Below, in pieces: positions 24,301-39,600 of a stretch of DNA of 64,000 bases. A model generated the notes under the pieces. That model was given only the letters and a program-made list of their open reading frames with translations, did not search any database and was not told the origin of the DNA. A program made the translations under genes and the position numbers. Each line of letters begins with the position of its first letter. The stretch's first letter is position 1. This stretch comes from Okapia johnstoni (Eukaryota; Chordata; Mammalia; Artiodactyla; Giraffidae): contig CM044310.1 in the NCBI GenBank assembly GCA_024291935.2, positions 116,322,213 to 116,386,212 on the forward strand. Reading direction: 5' to 3'.

Positions 24301-27300
24301 GACCTACCCCACTCCCACCATCATTCCTCACTTGGGCTAATTCCTATAAATCCTTAAAACTTCAGCTCATTGCTCTATAAGAACTTTAATGGAAGGTTTG
24401 CTGATAATAGCAAAATGCAAGTGGCAGAGATCAAACCAGTCAATCCTAAAGGAAATCAACCCTGAATGTTCACTGGAAGGACTGATGCTGTAGCTGAAGC
24501 TTCAATACTTGGGCCACCTGATATGAAGAGCCAACTCACTGCAAAAGACCCTGGTACTGGGAAAGACTGAAGGCAAGAGGAGAAGGGTAGGACAAAGGAT
24601 GAGATGGTTGGATGGCATCACTGACTCAGTAGACATGAGTTTGAGCAAACTCCGAAAGATGGTGCAGGACAGGGAAGCCTGGCGTGCTGTAGTCCATGGA
24701 GTCACAAAGAGTCAGACATGACTTAGCGACTGAAAAACAACAACAAAGTGGCATTTCTAATCACATTTTAGAAAATAAAATACTATATGCTCTTCTGGTA
24801 ATAGGCAAGTTAAATATTTGGACCAAACTTCTCACTGGAAATAATTTAAAAGACTCAAAGATATTTTTAAATCTTGAAAAATAAAAATATTGACAAAATA
24901 ATAAGGAATTACAGGATTAGACAAAAATCAGATTACAAACAAAAGCAGTGGGAAAAGAAGACTTGCAAAGCAATTTTGCCTTGAAGGATATGTCAAATAC
25001 ATCAAACTATACCTGAAGTTTCCAGGCCAGAGCATGCCCAAAGTAAGGATCAGAACAGAAGGTCTTCCCCTAAATCTGGCATTTCAAAGGGTTGCACCTT
25101 CAATAATAAAAAATGAACCAGAACCTTGCACCCAATTGTTCCACACCACAGGGAACACAAGGAAGGCTGCTTCAGAAAAGAGCAAAAAAAGGGCAAATTT
25201 TTAAGGTTCCTAAATGTCATAACCACAGCCAGCCCTAGCTTAAACTTGGAGCCCAAATATTTGACCCCGGTTGTCACAAAAGCTCAAGTTAGAGTCTTTC
25301 TTATGTCCCTATGTATCAAGTAAAAGCAAAGGCCTATCTGGATGAATATACCCTCTTCTTAGGCCTTAAGGAATACTTACAAATAACAGTCAAATAAATA
25401 GGACATGGAGAGAACCACACACACAAAAACAAGACATCATGAGAAATAACACAATAAAAATATCCCTGAAGTTACTACAAATATTAGAATTACACAAAAT
25501 TATAATACAACTAAGTTAACTATGCTTAAATAATAAAAGACAAGCTTGGAAATGTTTGCAGGAGACAAGAAACTATAAGTTGACCATAGCGATTTTTAAA
25601 AATGAAACAGAACCTCTTGAGATAAAAAATAATTGAGATTTAAAAGTCAGTATGGATAATTCTAATTGCACAATTAGGCACAGGGGCACAACTTATCCTC
25701 CCACTTTAAACAACCAGACAACTGGACAAAATGTATAAAACAACTGTTTTTAGACATTAGATAACAGGCAGTACAGAACTGTGACCCCTGAGAGAAGGAA
25801 AACAAATGAGATGCGCCGTGTGATTATCCTGGTTTTCCGCCTGAAAGTATGTTCTAATCTGCAGAGCAGAAAAGATCACAAGTAAACCATGGCAGTCTCA
25901 CTGAGTTCGGGAGACAAAGAAGGAGTTCAGGGAGGCCAAAGAAGTTGGAAGCTCCAAGGAAGAATTCTGGAGGAAATGTACTTATGAAGAAAAAGAATTC
26001 CAGAAATTTGCATCTGGTCTGTTGAGTGTGTGCTGAATTTTAAGATTCACACATAGAGTATGAAAACCCGCAAGGCTATATATAAAGAATAACTGGAAAA
26101 CATCCAATCTGAATGGGGTATTCAGTAGAGTCCAGAAGGGCCATGCCTTCCGAATGGGACTGAAGGACTTCTGGAGAAAAGAGGGCTCTAGACCCACCCT
26201 ACTGAAGCTTAAAATCAAGTCTCAAAAGTATCAAACTGAACCACAAGTATCATTACTTGCTAGAACAAAGCTCAATCAATACTCATTCAAGGAAGGCAAC
26301 AAAAAGTCAGACACTCAAAAATATAGAATTCACAAAGTCAAACCTCCAGTCAAAAATTAGTAAATAAATGAAGAAAGAGAAAAATGTGACCTATGATCAG
26401 TATAAAAATCAGTAAATAAAACAGTCATAAAATAGAGCCATAAATGATAGATGAAGGACTTAGCAGTCAGGGATATTAAAATATCTATTTAAAAAAAACA
26501 ATATTAAAGTATTTTTAAAAAATATGAACCTAACAAGTAGAGAAATGGAAGACAGAAAAAAGAACCAGGGGAGACTTCCCTGGTGGTACAGAAGATAGGA
26601 ATCCACCTGCTAATGCTGGGGACACAGTTTCAAGCCCTGATCTGGGAAAGTCCCACATGCCTTAGAGCAACTAAGCCTGGGCACCACCAACTATGGAGCC
26701 TGTGCTCTAGAGCCCAGGAACCACAACTACTGAGTCCACAAGCCCCAACTGCTGAAGTCCGCTCACCCTAGAGCCCATCCTTTGCAAAGAGAAGCCACCA
26801 CAATGAGACACTTGTACACCACAACTAGGGAGTAGCCCCCACTTGCTGCATCTAGAGAAAAGCCCACACAGCAATGAAGCCCAAGCACAGCCAAAAAAAA
26901 AGAATATATATATATAGCAATCTAGGACTTCCCTGGTAGCTCAATGGTAAAGAATCTGCCTCCCAATGCAGAAGAAACAGGTTCAATCCCTGATCTGGGA
27001 AGATCCCACATGCCATAGAGCAACTCAGCCCGTGTGCCACCACTGCTGAGCTTGTGCTCTGCAGCCTGTGCTCCACAACAAGAGAAGCCACCAAAATGAG
27101 AAGCCCCCACACTACAGATGGAGAGTAGCCCCAGCTCACCACAACTAGAGAAAAGCCCATACAGCAACAGAGACCTATCAGAGCCAAAAATAAAGATAAA
27201 TAAATTTTTAAAATTAGTTTTAAAAAAATAACACCTGATGAAACAAAAAGAGCCCCACAATCTATTAGATAAATTGAGGTATAATTGAGAACCTTCCCAC

Positions 27301-30300
27301 AAAGAAAATTCTAGGCCCAGATGGCTCACTGGCATATTCTGTCACATAATTTGGGTCATAAATAATAGTAATATTACAGAAACTCTTTTGGAAACTAGAG
27401 AAGGAGGAAATATTTCCCAGGTTGTTTTATGAAGCCAGTATTACCTTGATAATGAAACCATGCAAGGACACTAGAAGAAAACAAAATACTGATATCGCTC
27501 ATCAACCTAGATTCAGCATCCTTAACAAAAGTCAACAGATTTCATCCAGCAACAGATAAAAATATAATACACCATGATCAAGTGGAGTTTATTTCAGGAA
27601 TGCAAGAATGTTTAAACACTCAAAAATCAACCAATATAATGAATCACACTGAAAATATAGAAGAAATAAACAATCAACTCAGTAGTTGTAGAGTAACTGT
27701 ATAACAAAATTCTAGCATTCATTTACGTAAAAAATTGCACAAAACAAGGAATATAATGGAACTTGCTTAACCTAATTAAAGACATCTAGGGAAGAAATCC
27801 TGCAAATAACATGGTACATACTGGTGATTCACTGCTTTCCCCTGAAAATGGCAAAATGCGTGAACATCCATTCTCACTCTTTCTATCTTCTACTGGAGAT
27901 TCTAGTCAGTGAAATAAAGCAAGTAAAATAATTTTGTTAAAGATTAGAAAGGAAGAAGTAAAAGTCTTCATATGCAGATATGTGATAGTGTATGTAGAAA
28001 AACCTAAAGCTACAAAAATATGTGAATTTATCAAGGCTAATACCCACAAATTAGTTATATTCCAATATACTAAGCAGTGAACAATTAAACGATTAAAATT
28101 TAAGAATATTATTTACAATAGAACATAAAACACAAAATTATTACAGAAAAACTTTACAAAATATTATGAGACATGCCATATATTGAAATTTACAGAATAC
28201 TGCTGAAATTAAAGAACATATAGGGATATACCAAGTTCTTAAATAAGAAGGCAAAATATTGTTAATTATTCATTCTTCCCAAAATGATCCATAGATTCAA
28301 TGCAATCTCAATAGCAGAGCATAACTCTTTTTGGAAAAAAAAAAAAAAAAAAGACAAACTATTTCTAAAACTTACATGGAGGAAGTGGCCAAGAAGGTGC
28401 AGTAGAAAGACCCTGCACTCACCTCCTCCCACAGGCACACCAAAACCAAAATTATTTACAAGGCAACTATTGATACAAATGACAAGAAGATTAGTAGAAA
28501 AAATCTTCTACAACTAAAGATATAAAGAAGGAAAAACAACAAGATGGGTAGGAGGAGCAGAGACAAGGTATAATCAAGACCCCCAGGGCAGGTGACTCAC
28601 AAGTGGGAGGGTAATTACAATTGTAGAGGTTCTCCCCAGGGAACAAGGGGTCCAAGCCCCTCACTGGGCTCCCCATCCCCTAGGTTCTGCACTGGGAAGA
28701 CGAGCCCCCAGAATCTTTGGCTTTGAAGGTCAGTGGGGCTTATTTTCAGGAGAGTCAGGGCTATGGGAAATAGAGATTCTACTGTTAAAGTGTGCACACA
28801 GAATCTCACCCACTCCAGGACCCAGGGCAGAAGCAGTAATTTGAAAGAAGCTTGACTCAGACTCACTTGCTGATCCTGGAGAGCCTCCCAAAGAGGAGAA
28901 AGACAACTGGGACTCATCCTGGGGACAAGGACACTGGCAGTAGCCATTTTGGGGAACTCATTCCACCACGAGGGCAGTGGAGCTGGCAAGTGCCATTTTG
29001 GAAATGTACCTCTAGCTTATTAGTCCCAGGACCCAGATCTACCCACGAGTCAGTTGGCATCAGTCCTGGGATGCCTCAGGCCAACCAAGTAGCTTAATGG
29101 AGACCCAGTCCTAACCACTAGAGGGCCCAGGATTCAGCCCCACCCACCAGAGGACAGACATCACACTGGAATCTTTTATGACCAAACACTATGTGACTAA
29201 AAATCAACTACAAGGAAAAACTGCAAAAAAAAAAACCACAAAAAACCTACAAACACATGAAGGCTACGCAATATGCTATGAAACAACCGATGAGTCCCTG
29301 AAAAAAAATCAAACAGGAAATTTAAAAATACCAGGAGATAAATGAAAATTAAGACACCACAATCCAAAACCAGCGACAAAAGAGGCAAGAACATACAATG
29401 GGGAAAAGACAACCTCTTCAATAAATGGTGTTGGGAAAACTGGATAGTTATAAGCAGAAGAATCAAACTGAATGACTTTTTCACACCACATACAAAAATA
29501 AACTAAAAATGGATTAAAGACTTAAACATAAGACCTGAAACCATAAAACAGCTAGAAGAAAACTTAGTATACTTTTTGACATCAGTCTTAAAAATATATT
29601 TTCTCAGGCAACAGAAACAAAAGCAAAAATAAACAAATGGGGCCAAATTAAACTTAAAAGCTTGTGCATAGTGAAGGAAACTATTAATAAAACAAAAAAG
29701 GCCACTTATTGTGTGGGGAAAGATATTTGCAAATGATATACCAACAGGGGGCTAATATCCAAAATATACAGAGAACACATACAGCTCAACGTAAAAACAA
29801 CCCAATTAGAAAATGGGCAGAGGACTGAGTAGACATTTTTCCAGAGAAGACATACAGATGGACAACAGGCTCATGAAAAGATGCTAAAGATCACTAATTA
29901 TTAGAGAAATGCAAATCAAGACTACAGCAAGATATCACCCAACACCTGTAAGAACAGCTATTATCAAAAAACAACAATAAAAAGTGTTGCTGAGGAAGTG
30001 GAGAAAAGAGAACCCTTATACATTGTTGGTAGAATGTAAATTGCTGCAGCCACTCTGGAAAAGAGTATTGACATTCCTCAATAAATTAAAATAGAACAAC
30101 CATATGATCCAGCAATTCTACTCCTGGGTATTTCCCCAAGAAAATGAAAACACTAATTTGAAAAGATATATGCACCCCATGGTCATTACTACTTATAATA
30201 GCCAAGATTTGAACTCAACTTAAATGTCCATAATAGATGAATGGATAATAGGTAAAACTGAATCACTTTGCTGTACACTTGAAACTAACACAACATTGTT

Positions 30301-30602
30301 AATCAAGTATGCTCCAATATAAAATTAAAAAATTTTTAAATTGATGAATGGATAAAGAAGATATATATATATATCTATGTCCCAGGTAGCGCTAGTGGTA
30401 AAAAAAAAAAAAAAACCTGCCTGCCAACGCTGGAGATGTAAGAGACGCAGGTTCAATCCCTGGGTCTGGAAGATCCCCTGGAGGAGGAAATGGCAACCTA
30501 CTCCAGTATTCTAGCAGGGATAGTCCCATGGACAGAAAAGCCTGGCGGGCTATAGTCCACAGGGTCACAAAGAGTCGGACATGACTGAGTGACTGAACAA
30601 CA

Positions 30603-30648
<46 letters not shown>

Positions 30649-33600
30649 GAAATATTTACTCAGTCACAAAAAATAAGGAAATCTTGCCATTTGCAACAAT
30701 ACAAATGGATCTAGAGGATATTACGCTAAGTGAAATAAATCATACAGAGAAAGACATGTTGTATGAGATCACTCAATACATGGAATCTAAAAAACAAATG
30801 AATGCACATAACAGAAACAGAGTCATAGATACAATCATAGTTACAGAGAACAAACAGATGGTTGCTAGAAGGGAGGTGTTAGGGGAGGAGAGAAATTGGT
30901 GAGGGAGATTAAGTTACAAAATAAATGAGTCATAGGTATAAACTGTACCATGTGGAGAATATTGCCAATATTTATGTAATATCTTTGTATGGTGACAGAT
31001 GATATCTAGACTTACATTTTGAAATGTAGAGAAATATTGAATTACTGTGTTATGTGCCAAGAATGAACACAGTGTTGTAGGTCAATTATACATCAAAAAC
31101 AAAGAAACTCATAGAAAAAGAGATCAGATGTGTGGTTACCAGATGCATCGGGGCAGCGGGGAGGAGGAACTGGATGAAGATAGTCAGAACGTACAAACTT
31201 CCAGTTATAAGATCAGCAAGTACTAGGATGGACTCAGTCAGAGGTAAGTTGGTGAACTTAAATATAGATCAATAGTATTATACAATCTGAGGAACAGAGG
31301 AAATCATATTTTAGAACATAATGAACAGAGCCTCAGGGGCTGATAGGACAGTAACAGAGAGTTTAACACACACACACGTAATTTAGAGTTCCAAAAGGAG
31401 AGGAGAGAATGAGGTAGAAAAAATATTTAAAGAGAGAATGATGGTTAAGTTCTCAAAGTTGGTGAAAAATACACATTTACAAATTTACAAAACTTAGCCA
31501 ATTCCAAGTAGGATGAATATTCTTTGAATGCCTTCTCATCGGAAACTACAGAGTTCAGATGTGCATTCTACCCTACTTTTATTTAATGTAACTGAAAGTC
31601 CTGTACATGAAAGGACTCTGAAAAGTAAATGGTAGCAACAGGCAGCTCGGAGAAGGAAAGCCGAACTCAAAGTACCACTGTATTAGCAGTGAATTTACAA
31701 TGATTTCTCCCTACCGTATCTCCTGACCTGGACTCAAAAGTAGCCTGAAACTAAGAACTATCTATCGAGTATGGACATAAAGAATTACAAGAGAAAAGTC
31801 CAATATTTCTGGCCCAGGGAAAAGAGGCCTCAAATTTCAGAGAGAACAAGAGAAATCCCCTGATTTTTCTTGCTCTTTTCTGTTTTGTCAAACGTGGCAG
31901 ACAATCCTGCAGTGACAGAGGTGGCTGGACAAGTACCTATACAACTGAGATGGAAATCCTCCTCTGACCAAATAAACTGTGGTTCCAAGTACACAGATAA
32001 GTGAGGAAAATCCCTGTTACTTTAAATATGTTTTCTATTGTCTCAATGTGTAGCCCTGCAGGCAGACGGAGTTGATGGAATGAGTAGCAGAGCAGGGAAA
32101 CTAAAGCCCTAGTTTTCTAGGCAGAAAGCCAAGTAGTGGGGCTTCTTAAGGACTGGAAAGGGTTGGGGAGACTTCAGGTAAGAAGGAGCTGAAGAAGGTG
32201 ATCCCATAAAGTGCTATATGAAATTCTTGGCAGCACAGGGTTATATCTGACCCCAAACAGCATCCCAAAGACTTGGACAACTAGAAAATAAGGTATATCA
32301 CTGTCCAGCTTCCAAACAACTAAATGGATCCAAACAGCACTGAAATTAAAAACTGAACTGACATTGGGACCACAGCCCACAGAAGATGGGAAGAAACTTA
32401 CAACATAAATCTAACCAGGGTGGTTGTCTCATAAAACTGTAAAAAAAAAATTCTCCAAAGAAAATGAATACAGTCTCATATATGTTTAAAATAACTATAC
32501 AACACAAAATTACTTAATGTGTAAAGAATCAGGAAAATCTCAATATGCCACAAGGAGAAAGATATCAATACATAACAACCCCAAAATGACACAGAAGTTT
32601 TAATTATCAGACTTTAAAGCAATTATTATAATCATACTCTGAGAAGTCAGAGCAAAACTCTTGAAACAAGTAGAAAGACAATCAGCAGACAAAAGATACA
32701 AGAAAAATACTACGTGGAAAGGTTTATAACTGAAAAATACAATAACAGAAAATTCACTTGAGTGGCTAAATAACAGAATGAAGATGACAGAAGAAATAGT
32801 CGGTGGCCTGGCTGAAAAAGTTCCCTGAAACTCTGGCATTTGGTCAAAGTCATAAAACTTTAGATTCAAGAATCTCAAGGAAACTTCAACGGATAAACCT
32901 GAAAACCCTATGCCCAGACACATCAAAGTCAAACAGACGAGAACTAAACTAAAAATCTGGACTATATGGATTTGTGTAGGCAGTTTGCTGTACACCTGAA
33001 ACTAGCAACACTGCACATCAACTATACTTCAATTTTCAAAAATTGTTTTTAATCTGAAAGCCGCCAAAGAAAAACAACACATTGTATACAGGGGAACAAC
33101 AATTTGAGTGGCTGTGTTTCTCATCAGAAATGGAGACCAGAAAGAAATAGTACATTTTTTAGGTACTGAAAGAGGACTGTCAACACACAATTCCTCCAAG
33201 AAATACGTGTAAAATGAAGGCATTATTAGATGAAGGAATCTCAAAAAATTCATTGCCAACATATCTTTAATATTAAAGAAATGCTAAAAGATTTTCAGAT
33301 GGAATGGAAATAATACTGGAGGGAAAATTCAAACTTCAGAAACTAAGGAAGAGCAATGAAAATGATATCCAGGTAAATATAGGAGGATATTTTTCTCCTC
33401 TTAAGTTTGAGAATATGTATGTCAGTTGAAAGTAAAATTTATAACATTGTTTGATAGGATTTTCAGCGTATGTGGTACATATGACAACCAAAAAACAAAG
33501 TGGGGAAGACAAAGTGTCTTATTATGATGATACGGTTTTACATGTCACCTAAAGTGGTAAAATATTAATTCTAATTAGAATGTAAAAAGTTAAGTGCACA

Positions 33601-36600
33601 TTTTGATTGGATTGTTTGTCTTCTCATTGAGTTGAAAGATTTCTTTACATATTCCAAATAACGTGTACAGTTGATCCTTCAAAAAAATGGGGGTTAGAGA
33701 CTTCCCTGGTGGTCCAGTGATTAAGAATCCATCTGCCAATGTAGGGGACATGGGTTCGATCCCTGATCTGAGAAGATTCCACATGCTGCAGGGCAACTAA
33801 GCCCCTGCACCACAACTAGAGAAAGACCTATCACAGCCAAAAATAAAATAAAATAACAAAAGCTCATCGAAAGTTATCTATTTTTTAAAAATGGGATGTT
33901 GGGAGAGCCATCCCTCTGCACAGTTGAAAGCCCACTTTTAACTTATAGTCAGACCTCCACATCTGCAGTTCTTCAGTATCCAGTTCTGTATCCATGGATT
34001 CAGCCAATCGCAGATCATGTAGTACTGTAGTACTATTGAAAAAAGTCCACGCATAAGTAAGTGGGCCTGTGCAATTCAAACTTGCATTGTGCAAAGATCA
34101 ACTGTGTACAGAATATATAAATTCTTCCAATTTTGTAACATGTACTTTCATTATCTTAATGGAATCTTTCAAAGAGAAAATGATTTTAATTCCGATGGTG
34201 TCCAATTATTAACTATAATAAGGGCTCTCCTACTAGCAGCAATGAGAACTCTATATAAAGTATAGAAAAACAGCAGATATAGAGAATGGCAGGCAATACC
34301 ACTAGGCCTAAGGCAAATTAATAAGAAAGGAACGAATGTGAAGGAGTGATTTCTAGGATATCTTTTTAAATTCTTTAAAACTGAAAAACAAGAGTATATA
34401 TAGTATGCCATCTTCTGTGTAAGAAAGAAAGTAAATAAGAAAATATACATTCTTCTACTTATTTTTACAAATACCAGAAGGATAAAGTAAAAAATAGTGA
34501 GTTTCCTTCAGAGGATGGGTGGAAATTGGGTTGAAGTGATAGTGGGAGAGTGATATTTCTCTTTATCTTCTTGTATAATTTTGTCTTTGGAATCCATATT
34601 AATGTTTAATAAAATAAAATTAGGGGCCTTAAAATGTCATACAAACAGAAACTGAACATAACTGTATTTCAAGTGAATAACATAACCACATTGAACTGAG
34701 GGGAAAGAACTAGCCCAAGTAAGTTTTGAACACAGCATTTTGACCATAAAGTTCAGGATAAAGACAAGAAGTGGTCAGTGAACACTAGAACATAGGATTA
34801 GTGTAGTGTGCATGCATGCTCAGTCATGTCCTACTCTTTGATACCCTATGGACTGTAGCCCACCAGGCTCCTCTGTCCATGGGATTTCCCAGGCAAGAAT
34901 ACTGGAGTGGGTTGCTATTTCCTCCTCCAGAGGATTTTCCTGACCCAGGGATCAAACCCAGGACTCCTGTGTCTCCTGCACCGCAGGCAGATTCTTTACC
35001 ACTGAGCCATCGAGGAAGCCATATTCTAGTATCAGAATTAAGCAATGGGTGTGTGTGAGAGACAGACAGACACAGAGACAGTGTGTTTCCTATCAACACT
35101 GTGGAAAGCAATTTGCATTATCTAGTGAAGCAAAAGATAGATGCAGTAGATTGAAGAAACATGGTCATGGTATTTAGCAGCTCTTCCCATCAAGAGACAA
35201 AGTCTATTTTTCCACTCCTTGAATCTGGGGTGTCTTTGCAAATTCCTTTGACCAAAAAAATGTAATAGCAGTGACAATGGGAGCATTCACATGCTTAGGC
35301 TTCAAGACATTTTTCTGATTCCACCTTTATTCTCTGTGAGTTGCCATATGAGGAAGCCTGGGCTAGCCACAAGGTGAGGCCTCCTGGAAGAGAACAGGCT
35401 TTGCCGACCTGCCAACTGTACAAGCAGAGTGAGCCCAGCCACCACCATGTACAGCAGAGCAGTGCTGTTCCAGCTGGGCCCAGATGAATGCAGACATGTG
35501 AGTGAACCCACCCATACCCAGGAGAAGAATTTTCCAGTCAACCCACAGAATCATAAGGAAATAATAAACCACTGCTGTTTTCAGCCACTTACTTTTGGAG
35601 TGATTTGTCTCACGGTAATAGATAACTACACTCCAACAATTTCACTTATACTTATATACCCTTGACAAATGTGCACACATGTAGTGCAATAGGAAAACGT
35701 ATGTTTAGAAATGTATAATGTTTAGAGAAACATTGTTTTAATAGCCAAAAACTACAAAGATTGTACAAACATTCACCAGTAGTAGAATGGGTAAATAAAC
35801 TGTAGTATGTTCATTTACTGGAATATTATACAGCATTAAAAAGCACAGACTAGAGGAAGACACAACAGTATGGATGAATCTTTCAAGCACTGTTGAATTT
35901 AAAAAGTGAAACGCAAAAGAATACAAAGAAAATGTGCATGTAAATGAACAAACCAGACTACAAAAATGAATACATTAAGCTACTGCTTTGTATAAATGTT
36001 CAAATTAAACTACATTGCTTAGATGAGCATACATAGCAGAAAATGTAAAGGAAACAAAGAGCTAGTTATCATAAAAGTCATGATAATGGGTACCTCTAGG
36101 AAGGAGGAAAGACGTTCTAATTAGAGATACATGACGAGTTTCCAAGGTCATTCTAGTTCTTACACTGGGTGCTACACATTTGGTTTTATGCTTGTTTCTA
36201 CCCCATGGACTGTAGCTCACCAGGCTCCTCTGTCCATGGAATTCTCCAGGCAAGAAGACTGGAGTGGGTAGCCATTCCTTTCTCCAGGGGGTCTTCCCAA
36301 CCCAGGGATCAAACCTGGGTCTTCTGCATTGCAGGCAGATTCTTTACCACCTGAGACACGAAGGAAGTCCCTCTGTATGTATGTAATATACAATAAAATG
36401 TTTTTTAAAATATTAAAAATACCATTACACTCCCACCAGGCTGGCAAAATTTTAGAGTTTGACCAAGTTTAATCGAGTGTTGTGCAGAAAGTGAAATACA
36501 CGGAATTCTCACATATCATAAACCATGCTGAAAATCAGACAACGTATGTTAAGTCTATAGGTGTGCCAACCCTGCCTGGCAATTCCATTCTTAAACAAAT

Positions 36601-39600
36601 ACATTCGAGAACCCTTGCAGGTGTGCATCTGTATATGCCCAACCTTCTAGAAGGAAAACAGTGGCCATTTGCATGGATTAGGATTACCACCGATAAATTC
36701 AGTTTAGGTTTGCCTCCTCTGGGAGTTCTTCTCTGAGTAGCTCAGGCAGAATGAATAGCTCTGTATTTTGTCCTCCCCATGCTTCTGCTGCTGGTTATCA
36801 TGAGTTTAAGACCATATAATCAAGTATCTTAAGAAATCTGTATGCAGGTCAGGAAGCAACAGTTAGAATTGGACATGAAACAACAGACTGGTTCCAAATA
36901 GGAAAAGGAGTACGTCAAGGCTGTATATTGTCACCCTGCTTGTTTAACTAATATGCAGAGTACATCATGAGAAACGCTGGGCTAGAGGAAGCGCAAGCTG
37001 GAATCAAGATTGCTGGGAGAAATATCAATAACCTCAGATATGAAGACGACACCACCCTTATGTTTCTGCCATAAATGAAGAAGAACTAAAGATCCTCTTG
37101 ATGAAAGTGAAAGAGGAGAGTGAAAAAGTTGGCTTAAAGCTCAACATTCAGAAAATTAAGATCATGGCATCCGGTCCCATCACTTCATGGCAGATAGATG
37201 GGGAAACAGTGGAAACAGTGGCTGACTTTATTTTTCTGCGCTCCAAAATCACTGCAGATGGTGATTGCAGCCATGAAATTAAAAGACACTTACTCCTTGG
37301 AAGGAAAGTTATGACCAACCTAGACAGCATATTAAAAAGCAGAGACACTACTTTGCCAACAAAGGTCCATATAGTCAAGGCAAGGGTTTTCCAGTGGTCA
37401 TGTATGGATGTGAGAGTTGAACTATAAAGAAAGCTGAACACCGAAGAATTGATGCTTTTGAACTGTGGTGTTGGAGAAGACTTTTGAGAGTCCCCTGGAC
37501 TGCAAGGAGATCCAACCAGTCCATCCTAAAGGAGATCAGTCCTGGGGTTCACTGGAAGGACTGATGTTGAAGCTGAAACTCCAATACTTTGGCCACCTGA
37601 TGCGAAGAGCTGACTCATTTGAAAAAAACCCTAATGCTGGGAAAGATTGAGGGCAGAGGGAGAAGAGGACGACAGAGGATGAGATGGCTGGATGGTATCA
37701 CCGACTCAACGGACATGGGTTTGGGTGGACTCAGGGAGTTGGTGATGGACAAGGAGGCCTGGCGTGCTGCAGTTCATGGGGTCGCAAAGAGTCAGACATG
37801 ACTGAGTGACTGAACTGAACTGAATCAATTATCTAATTCCCCTCCCCTTCTCCCTCCAAATCTTAAAACTCAATGAAGGCAAGGTCTGTGGTCTGATTCA
37901 CCTGTCCAATCTTCATGTTATACAAGGAGTACTTTCTAAATGTCTCATGAGTGTTTTTGAAATTAATGCCCAAAGTATTAAAAATGGGGGTGAATTAAAG
38001 AATAAAAAGAATTTAAAAATAAAGGCTCTAGTTCTGAGAGTCCTTTTAGGGTTTAAGTATGATAGACTAATAGAAATCCCTAAATTTAGGAGCTGACAGT
38101 AAAGAATGAAGGCATTCAAGAAGTGGAGAGTTCAACAGATGACTGTGGTTCTGGATGCATTCTGGGACTAGAGTAACCTTGAACACTTTCGTATCTCTGT
38201 GGTGATACTCTGAGGTGAACAGTTGGCATTCTCAGAGTTTGAAGATTTCTAGGGCTAGAAAAGGGCTCTAAGAAGGATAATATATGACAGGGATTCTACT
38301 GTCTCTGTTTTTCACTGTGGGGAAAAGTAGAGGCTTGCAAGTGCACCTGAGATTGAAATGTGTGAATGTGGGTCTTTGTAGCAACTTTAAGGTTAGGCTC
38401 TCTGTGTATTGTAGTTCCCTGAGGTTGGGATCCTCAACTAAGAGGTTGGCCTTACTTCTCATTGCAGCGGTGCGTGAGCTGTGTGGCCCAGAAGCCCAAG
38501 ACAGAGAAGATAAAAGGTGTGACAAGCATCATGGAGAACAGGTTAGCCAGAGCCACAATAACGGCATCACTGAGACAGCTGTTGGACGATTGCATATGTG
38601 AGGCTATGGAGACAATGGAGCCAAAGCCAAGGCCCAAGGAAAACAAGACTTGGTTCCCTGCTCCACGCCACACGTTCACGTTGTATATAGCTGATATCTA
38701 AAAGGGAGAAGACACGTGTTAAGGGAAGATGTCAAAGAAGGAGAGGAGAATCTTAAAAGGGTTAAAATGGGGGAGAGGGGACAGAGAGAGATAATGGGGA
38801 AAGGATGTCCTAAGAATAGACAGGAAATGTCCTCCAAGGCCTGATAGGGGAATGAGGAAGATACACCTTACCTTGACAACTGTCATATAGTGAAGGCCAA
38901 ATACTGCTCCTTCCAGCATTATACTCCGCACGACAAAACAGAGCAAGATGAGACCACTGCTCGATGCCAAGACATACATTACCTGAATTGAGAGTGGGAC
39001 AAAGCATGTACCAGTGGGAGTCAACCAATAATCAGCAGGGATAAAAAGTTCTGAATCAGAAATAAGGAAGAGTTAGAAGACAGCTTCTAGCAGGGGTCAG
39101 GGGCTACTTGGAGTAAAAAGTCAGAGGGAGTGAAAAATTAGGAAATCAAAGAGTAACAAAGTTAGGTGAGGGCCAAAGCATCTGAGAATGTCAAGAAATC
39201 AAAACAATGGGTGGCTCACCTTCCCAGTGCACTTGAGCCCATTAAGCACGAAAACAGCAAGAAGACACACGGACACGAATAAGGGCAGGCTCAGACTCAA
39301 CACTGGTGGCCCACTGTCCTCAATGCTGTCTGAGGCCTTCAGAGTCATCCGGTACCAGAAGTACAGGGAGGGTGTCGTCCGCGCACATTCAGGATCTGAG
39401 GGGACCTGGCTCTGGACGTGCCTGCTACACAGGATGACCTCTCCCCTCTTCTTTAGCCACGCCGCCACTCCCCCCTCTTCCTTTCCCCTTTCCCCCCATT
39501 TCTTCTTCCTTCCACAGTCTTCCTCTTCATCACTCCTTGCTCCTTTCTCCTCTTCCAAATTTCCTCCCACCTCTCTGTTTTCCCCCTTTCTCATCTTTCA

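Noticed and set aside
26852..27335. Minus-strand frames of 111 and 137 codons with hydrophobic wording
   Set aside because: They are antisense CHR SINE sequence, with the same GLSSC/HGLSC-like strings at 46171, 49070 and 55299.
30606..30646. TA repeat as a possible origin or regulatory element
   Set aside because: It is the microsatellite tail following an inserted Bov-tA SINE.
39199..39594. 131-codon minus-strand frame rich in E and K
   Set aside because: Its distal part overlaps SLC6A16 exon 4 and the rest is the pyrimidine-rich intron 3 read on the minus strand. Splice sites define the exon as 39395-39220.
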